DNA of 16,070 nucleotides. Origin: DATJUF01 sp035524095 (lineage in GTDB: Bacteria > Desulfobacterota > Binatia > Binatales > Binataceae). A program made the translations under genes and the position numbers. Below, in pieces: positions 12,201 to 16,070 of this stretch (position 1 is its first letter; every line of letters begins with the position of its first letter). Under the pieces are notes generated by a model. The model was given only the letters and a program-made list of their open reading frames with translations, had not been told where the DNA came from and did no database searches. The DNA lies in NCBI GenBank assembly GCA_035524095.1, contig DATKPK010000071.1:1-16070 (forward strand). The letters run 5' to 3'.

Positions 12201-13777
12201 CGCCGGGCGTGGGTCTGATTTCACCGCCACCACATCACGATATTTACTCGATCGAAGATCTGGCGCAGTTGATTCATGATCTCAAGAACTCGAACGACCG
12301 CGCGCGGATTAGTGTCAAGCTGGTGGCTGAAGTTGGCGTCGGGACGATCGCGGCTGGAGTCGCCAAAGCCAAGGCGGACGTGGTTTTGATCAGTGGTCAT
12401 GACGGAGGGACTGGAGCTTCACCGCTTACCTCGATCAAGCATGCAGGGGCGCCCTGGGAACTAGGTTTGGCTGAGACGCAGCAGATTCTAGTGATGAACA
12501 ATCTGCGCGGGCGGATTTATGTCGAGACGGACGGGCAACTCAAGACGGGGCGCGATGTCGCGATAGCGGCATTACTGGGCGCTGAAGAATTCGGCTTTGC
12601 GAGCGCGGCACTAGTCGCGTCGGGATGTATCATGATGCGCGTTTGTCATCTGAATACTTGCCCCGTAGGCATCGCGACGCAGGATCCGGAACTGCGGAAA
12701 AAGTTCGAAGGCAAGCCCGAGCACGTCGTCAATATGATGATGTTCATCGCGGAGGAATTGCGCGAGCATATGGCGCATTTGGGCTTCCGCACCGTGAACG
12801 AGATGGTGGGTCACGTCGAATGCCTGGACAGCAATGAGGCGATTGAGCATTGGAAGGCGCGCAACGTCGATCTGAGTCCAATTCTACACAAACCCGATGT
12901 GCCAGCGGACTGGCCGCTGCATCGAGTGGAAAATCAGGATCATGGACTGGAGCGCGCACTCGACAAACAACTGATTGGGCTAGCCGACGATGCGCTTCAA
13001 CATCGGAAGCCTGTCGAGATTTACTTGCCGATTCGCAACCTGAATCGTACTGCGGGGACACTGCTATCGGCGGAAGTGTCGCGGAAGCACGGAGAGCACG
13101 GGTTGCCGCCGTACACGATCCAGGTGCATCTGAAGGGTTCGGCGGGACAGAGTCTCGCTGCGTGGCTCGCACCGGGAGTTGCGATTTATCTTGAGGGTGA
13201 CGCTAATGACTATTGCGGCAAAGGGCTTTCGGGCGGTTTTCTAGTCGCTCGGCCACCGCTCGAAGCGACCTTCAAAGCCGAAGAAAACATGATTATCGGC
13301 AATGTCGCGCTGTATGGTGCAACCGGTGGAGAGGCGTTTTTCCGCGGGCTTGCGGGCGAACGCTTTGCGGTGCGCAACAGCGGGGCAACGGCGGTCGTCG
13401 AAGGCGTCGGCGATCACGGTTGCGAATATATGACGCGTGGCACGGTGGTCGTGCTGGGCAAGACCGGGCGCAATTTCGCTGCGGGCATGAGTGGTGGCGT
13501 CGCGTATGTGCTCGACGAGGACGGAAGTTTCCCAGCACGCTGCAACATGGGAATGGTCGAGTTACATACATTGGCCGACGCGGCCGAGGCGAGCCATATC
13601 CACGCGCTGCTTGTGCGGCATCATCAGTACACAGACAGTCCAGTAGCGCGGCGAATCCTGGATGAGTGGGACACGCTTGCCGGGAAGTTCGTCAAGGTGA
13701 TGCCGACTGAGTATCGACAGGTGCTCGAGCGTCAGCTCAATATGAAATCCGACCTGTCGAGACTCGCAGCGGTTTAG
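9224..13777 (+). CDS. gltB: Glutamate synthase large (alpha) subunit
   Basis: From the ATG at 9224 this is 1517 residues, the normal length. The order of domains is: a 22-residue propeptide; the N-terminal glutamine amidotransferase type-2 domain beginning at catalytic C23 (H-D-A-C-G-V-G-F); the central domain; the FMN-binding synthase barrel with GGKSNTGEGGEDP and GHDGGTGASPLTSIKHAG; the [3Fe-4S] cysteines C1135, C1141 and C1146 (C-x5-C-x4-C); and the C-terminal GXGXG beta-helix (G-A-T-G-G-E-A-F and following repeats). It hydrolyses glutamine and channels ammonia to 2-oxoglutarate, giving two glutamates, with electrons from GltD. All key residues seem intact. It sits 2 bases after a Lrp-family gene and 147 bases before gltD. 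Confidence 0.98.
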   Translation: MYPYRGIPKSQGLYNPEHEHDACGVGFVVNIKGEKSHDIVRKGLEVLDNLIHRGACGCDPRTGDGAGILMQIPHEFFRRETEKLGFGLPSPGEYAVGSVFLPLGLERRNACEEIFERVVHEEGQHLLGWRTVPIDDTQCGEIAHLGLPSIRQIFIRRGKGIEDDASFERKLYVIRKRVTNEGQKIGLAEGELFYVCSLSSATVVYKGQLITNQIPLFYPDLTDPAMATALALVHQRFSTNTFPSWDRAHPYRFLAHNGEINTLRGNINWMHAREKQFASPVFGDDIGKIMPIVEPYGSDSATFDNCLELLVHTGRSLPHAVMMMIPEAWQNDSLMSDSKKAFYQYHSCMMEPWDGPASIAFTDGRRIGAVLDRNGLRPSRYTVTKDGLVVMASETGVLDIPPSQVAFKGRLQPGRMFFVDTTEGRIVQDEEIKEGMAARKPYRQWLKDNLVDLESLPTPPSSPPISGFEPYDLLKQQQAFGYTLEELKMLIAPMAANGQEAVGSMGTDTPLAVLSDKSPLLFNYFKQLFAQVTNPPVDPIREEMVMSAETTIGSEQNLFDETPLHCRQLRLKQPILTNANLERIKRLAQPGLRTITLPMLYRAANGEKGLHDAIEELRKNASDAIKEGFTLIVLSDRGVNAEWAAIPSLLATGAVHHHLIREGTRTRCGLIIESGEPREVMHYCLLMGYGAGAINPYLAFATISGMIDEGKLSDINEEEAVEHYVKALGKSLIKVASKMGISTLQSYRGAQIFEAIGLNREVIDNYFSWTASRVGGVGLDVIARESCNRHRIAFHADPNLDGELDAGGQYQWRRRGEYHMYNPNTIAKLQHSVRSGNYRLFKEYSRLVDEHSRNQATLRSLLKFKPNRPAVPIEEVEPAVEIVKRFKTGAMSFGSISKEAHENLAIAMNRIGGKSNTGEGGEDPARFVPDANGDWRRSAIKQVASARFGVTSNYLVNAAELQIKMAQGAKPGEGGQLPGHKVDDFIAKIRYSTPGVGLISPPPHHDIYSIEDLAQLIHDLKNSNDRARISVKLVAEVGVGTIAAGVAKAKADVVLISGHDGGTGASPLTSIKHAGAPWELGLAETQQILVMNNLRGRIYVETDGQLKTGRDVAIAALLGAEEFGFASAALVASGCIMMRVCHLNTCPVGIATQDPELRKKFEGKPEHVVNMMMFIAEELREHMAHLGFRTVNEMVGHVECLDSNEAIEHWKARNVDLSPILHKPDVPADWPLHRVENQDHGLERALDKQLIGLADDALQHRKPVEIYLPIRNLNRTAGTLLSAEVSRKHGEHGLPPYTIQVHLKGSAGQSLAAWLAPGVAIYLEGDANDYCGKGLSGGFLVARPPLEATFKAEENMIIGNVALYGATGGEAFFRGLAGERFAVRNSGATAVVEGVGDHGCEYMTRGTVVVLGKTGRNFAAGMSGGVAYVLDEDGSFPARCNMGMVELHTLADAAEASHIHALLVRHHQYTDSPVARRILDEWDTLAGKFVKVMPTEYRQVLERQLNMKSDLSRLAAV

Positions 13778-13924
13778 GCGAATAGTCAATTGCCGTGGCT
13801 AGTCAGGATTGATGAATGGACTGAGATGGTTCAAGACGGAATGATGGAAGACGGAGGGTGCGGGTTGGGGGGAGCGCGGGAGCTTCCTTGAGCTTCAATC
13901 TCTAAGGCGGGAGAGCGGGTTTAG
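13778..13924. other. gltB-gltD spacer with short direct repeats
   Basis: This 147-base spacer is purine-rich and has AAGACGGA twice (13833-13840, 13848-13855, 15 bases apart) and GAGCTTC twice (13880-13886, 13890-13896). I see no clear terminator or promoter and no coding frame. Confidence 0.4.
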
Positions 13925-15364
13925 ATGGGTAAAATCACGGGCTTCATGGAGATCGCACGGGAGACGGCGCAACGGCGGCCGGTCCAGGAGCGCGTCAAGG
14001 ATTGGCGCGAATACGAGCTCAAGCTGCCCGATGATAAGCTCAAACTTCAAGGCGCCCGCTGCATGGACTGCGGAATCCCTTTCTGTCATAAAGGTTGCCC
14101 ACTAGGCAATATCATTCCCGACTGGAACGATCTGATTTATCGCGGCCGCTGGCGGGAGGCGATTGACCGGCTGCATTGGACGAATAACTTTCCCGAGTTC
14201 ACCGGCCGCGTCTGTCCGGCGCCATGCGAAGAAGCCTGCGTTCTCAATATCAACAACAATCCGGTCACGATAAAGCTAATTGAAAAGAGCATCATCGACC
14301 ATGCCTGGACAGAGGGATGGATCGAGCCACAGCCGAATCCGCGCAAGACCGGTAAGCGCGTCGCCGTTGTGGGATCGGGGCCTTCGGGTCTTGCGTGCGC
14401 GCAGCAACTCGCGCGTGCGGGACATGCGGTAACGCTGTACGAGAGGGCGGATCGGCCGGGCGGGCTGCTGATGTACGGCATCCCTGATTTCAAAATGGAG
14501 AAGTCGCACGTCAATCGGCGGGTAGAGCAGATGATCGCAGAGGGGGTCGAATTTGTGACCAACTGCCGCGTCGGAGTCGATGTTCATGCGAATGAACTGC
14601 GCGCTCAATTTGATGCGATCGCATTAACGATCGGTTCGACTAAGCCACGCGATTTGCCGGTGCCTGGACGCGAACTAGACGGTGTCCATTTCGCGATGGA
14701 GTTCCTGCCGCAGCAGAACAAGCGCAACGCCGGTGATACCGTACCAAATCAAATCACGGCGACGGGTAAGCGCGTCGTGATCCTCGGGGGCGGCGACACT
14801 GGTTCCGACTGCCTTGGCACTTCGAACCGGCAGGGCGCGATCGAGGTCTCACAATTTGAGTTGTTGCCGATGCCGCCGGAGAAGCGCACCCCGCATATGC
14901 CCTGGCCGGACTGGCCGATGATCCTGCGGACCTCGACCTCGCATGAAGAGGGCGTGCGGCGCGATTGGAGTATCAATACCAAGCGTTTTGCAGGTGAGCA
15001 TGGGAAGGTGAAGAGGCTCCATTGCACACGGCTGCATTGGGTAAACGAAAACGGCCGCATGGCGATGGAAGAGATTCCGGGCAGCGATTTCGATCTCGAA
15101 TGCGATCTGGTGTTGCTAGCGCTCGGCTTCCTCGGACCGGAGCCTGACGGAATCATCGCAGAACTCGGATTGAAGCTCGACCAGCGCGGCAATATCGCAT
15201 GCACGAATTATCAATCGAGCGAGCCGAGCGTTTTCGCCTCGGGCGATGCGCGGCGCGGGCAATCACTGGTGGTTTGGGCAATCTGGGAAGGCCGTGAGTG
15301 CGCTCGTGCCGTCGATGCGTACCTAATGGGCGAGACGTATCTTCCGGCGAGTCCCGAAGTGTAA
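13925..15364 (+). CDS. gltD: Glutamate synthase small (beta) subunit, NADPH-dependent
   Basis: This 479-residue flavoprotein has the family's normal length. The N-terminal domain has two cysteine clusters that bind [4Fe-4S] centres together with GltB: C47-x2-C50-x3-C54-x3-C58 and C97-x3-C101-x3-C105. Next come the FAD-binding G-S-G-P-S-G (150-155) with E173 and R-P-G-G-L-L, the NADPH-binding G-G-G-D-T-G (288-293), and the closing FAD segment S-G-D-A-R-R-G (439-445) with the Q-S-L-V-V-W-A-I helix. It oxidises NADPH and passes electrons to GltB. The Shine-Dalgarno region GGCGGGAGAG lies about 11 bases before the ATG. It is downstream of gltB in the same direction, probably in one operon despite the spacer. 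Confidence 0.97.
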   Translation: MGKITGFMEIARETAQRRPVQERVKDWREYELKLPDDKLKLQGARCMDCGIPFCHKGCPLGNIIPDWNDLIYRGRWREAIDRLHWTNNFPEFTGRVCPAPCEEACVLNINNNPVTIKLIEKSIIDHAWTEGWIEPQPNPRKTGKRVAVVGSGPSGLACAQQLARAGHAVTLYERADRPGGLLMYGIPDFKMEKSHVNRRVEQMIAEGVEFVTNCRVGVDVHANELRAQFDAIALTIGSTKPRDLPVPGRELDGVHFAMEFLPQQNKRNAGDTVPNQITATGKRVVILGGGDTGSDCLGTSNRQGAIEVSQFELLPMPPEKRTPHMPWPDWPMILRTSTSHEEGVRRDWSINTKRFAGEHGKVKRLHCTRLHWVNENGRMAMEEIPGSDFDLECDLVLLALGFLGPEPDGIIAELGLKLDQRGNIACTNYQSSEPSVFASGDARRGQSLVVWAIWEGRECARAVDAYLMGETYLPASPEV

Positions 15365-15395
15365 GCTGGTCCGGCATAAGGCGTAGGGCGATGAG

Positions 15396-16070
15396 ATGAT
15401 CGCCTATTTCGATACGGCAGCGTTTGATCAGATCTACCGCAAGGATGGCTGCAGCAGTACTGATGTAGCTGCGCTGCGGAAGGCAGTCTACGGTCGTGTA
15501 CTGACGCTGCGGCTAAGCCCGCATCATCTCGAAGAGGTTCTGCTGTCGCGCAAGGCGTCACCACAAGCGTTGTCGGCACAACTTCGCCATACGCTGTCCT
15601 TTGCCGGCGTCCGTCAATTACTCAAGCCATGTGAGCATCTGCTGATAGGTGACGTGCGCAATTATGCGACGGGCGGCGATGCCGATAATCCGTTCCTGCA
15701 TGGTCCCATCCAGGACGATTACAGCAGCGGCATTGCCGAGCTGATCGAGAGCGACGGCGAGGAGTTCACCGAAGAATTTCGCGAAGCTCTGATGGAGGTG
15801 CGTCGGCAAAAGCTGAGTCTGACGGCGCTATTCGAGCGCGTAAGGGCAACGCTCCAAGCTGATGAAGATTTCCAAGTACACGATGAGCTAAGTCTGGCTG
15901 AGCTTTGGGAAGCGCACGCCGAGGGGGTGGTTGGTGCCATAGCAGAAGAGGCAGGTGTGTTGGAGCAATGCAGGGTGCGAGGCCTCCACGGTCTGCTGGG
16001 CATCAGGACGGTCAGAGCGGCGGCCGCAATGATTCTGACGCAGATCATTGCACCCTCATCGGGTGTGGTG
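15396..16070 (+). CDS. Hypothetical protein with PIN-like N-terminus, cut by right edge
   Basis: An ATG at 15396 opens a frame with no stop for 225 codons up to the window end. AGGG (15385-15388) lies 7 bases upstream, and the start is 31 bases after gltD, so it may share its transcript. The start MIAYFDTAAFDQIY, with Asp at 6 after a hydrophobic strand, and the later LRLSPHHLEEVLLSR (38-52) with Glu46/47, resemble the first two acidic positions of PIN-domain nucleases. The rest is helical and charged (for example 118-150), and shows no further family I know. The third acidic cluster of a PIN domain would have to lie later or beyond the window. A PIN-like fold is a guess; an ordinary uncharacterised protein is equally possible. 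Minus-strand open frames across the same DNA look like shadows. Confidence 0.72.
   Translation, partial: MIAYFDTAAFDQIYRKDGCSSTDVAALRKAVYGRVLTLRLSPHHLEEVLLSRKASPQALSAQLRHTLSFAGVRQLLKPCEHLLIGDVRNYATGGDADNPFLHGPIQDDYSSGIAELIESDGEEFTEEFREALMEVRRQKLSLTALFERVRATLQADEDFQVHDELSLAELWEAHAEGVVGAIAEEAGVLEQCRVRGLHGLLGIRTVRAAAAMILTQIIAPSSGVV

Noticed and set aside
15719..16048. Minus-strand open frame at the right edge
   Set aside because: The plus-strand frame is longer, begins with a Shine-Dalgarno site after gltD and shows more protein-like composition.

Overview
The window reads as part of a chromosome from a Gram-negative, moderately GC-rich bacterium. Evidence for this is a signal-peptide-bearing beta-barrel porin, periplasm-directed leaders, and Shine-Dalgarno sites of the GGAGG type. 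A DUF2934 protein, an OmpL-like (bbp2) porin and a Lrp/gltBD arrangement are the sort of content seen in soil or groundwater lineages such as Acidobacteriota, Nitrospirota, Methylomirabilota/Rokubacteria or Binatota. The sequence alone does not let me choose among them. I see no insertion sequence, phage gene, CRISPR array, tRNA or rRNA.

Layout. Positions 1-116 (minus strand) hold the first 38 codons of a cyclase-family hydrolase, which runs off the left edge. A 541-base divergent intergenic region follows. It carries several inverted repeats and a good sigma-54-type promoter (568-583) facing an APC-family amino acid permease (658-2331). A strong hairpin separates the permease from an outer-membrane porin (2611-4143), which is followed by a second strong hairpin and a small DUF2934 protein (4370-4624). 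Next comes a tight signalling/transport cluster: a PP2C phosphatase (4881-5729), a membrane-anchored Ser/Thr kinase (5807-6823) and an ammonium transporter (6820-8304) whose GTG start overlaps the kinase stop. After a 353-base regulatory gap with a recognisable sigma-70-like promoter comes a Lrp/AsnC regulator (8658-9221) sitting 2 bases ahead of gltB (9224-13777), then gltD (13925-15364). A gene cut by the right edge (15396-16070) has a PIN-like N-terminus and no known function.

How it fits together. Nearly everything has a plausible place in nitrogen economy. The porin and permease could import amino acids or amines, Amt imports ammonium, and GltBD is the glutamate synthase that turns glutamine and 2-oxoglutarate into glutamate. 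A Lrp-family regulator is placed to control GltBD directly. The unusual part is the reversible-phosphorylation pair (PP2C plus a kinase with no extracellular sensor domain) translationally coupled to the ammonium transporter, in the position where many bacteria have the PII gene glnK. This suggests, but does not prove, a Ser/Thr phosphorylation circuit for ammonium sensing or transporter control. Most other content is ordinary metabolism.
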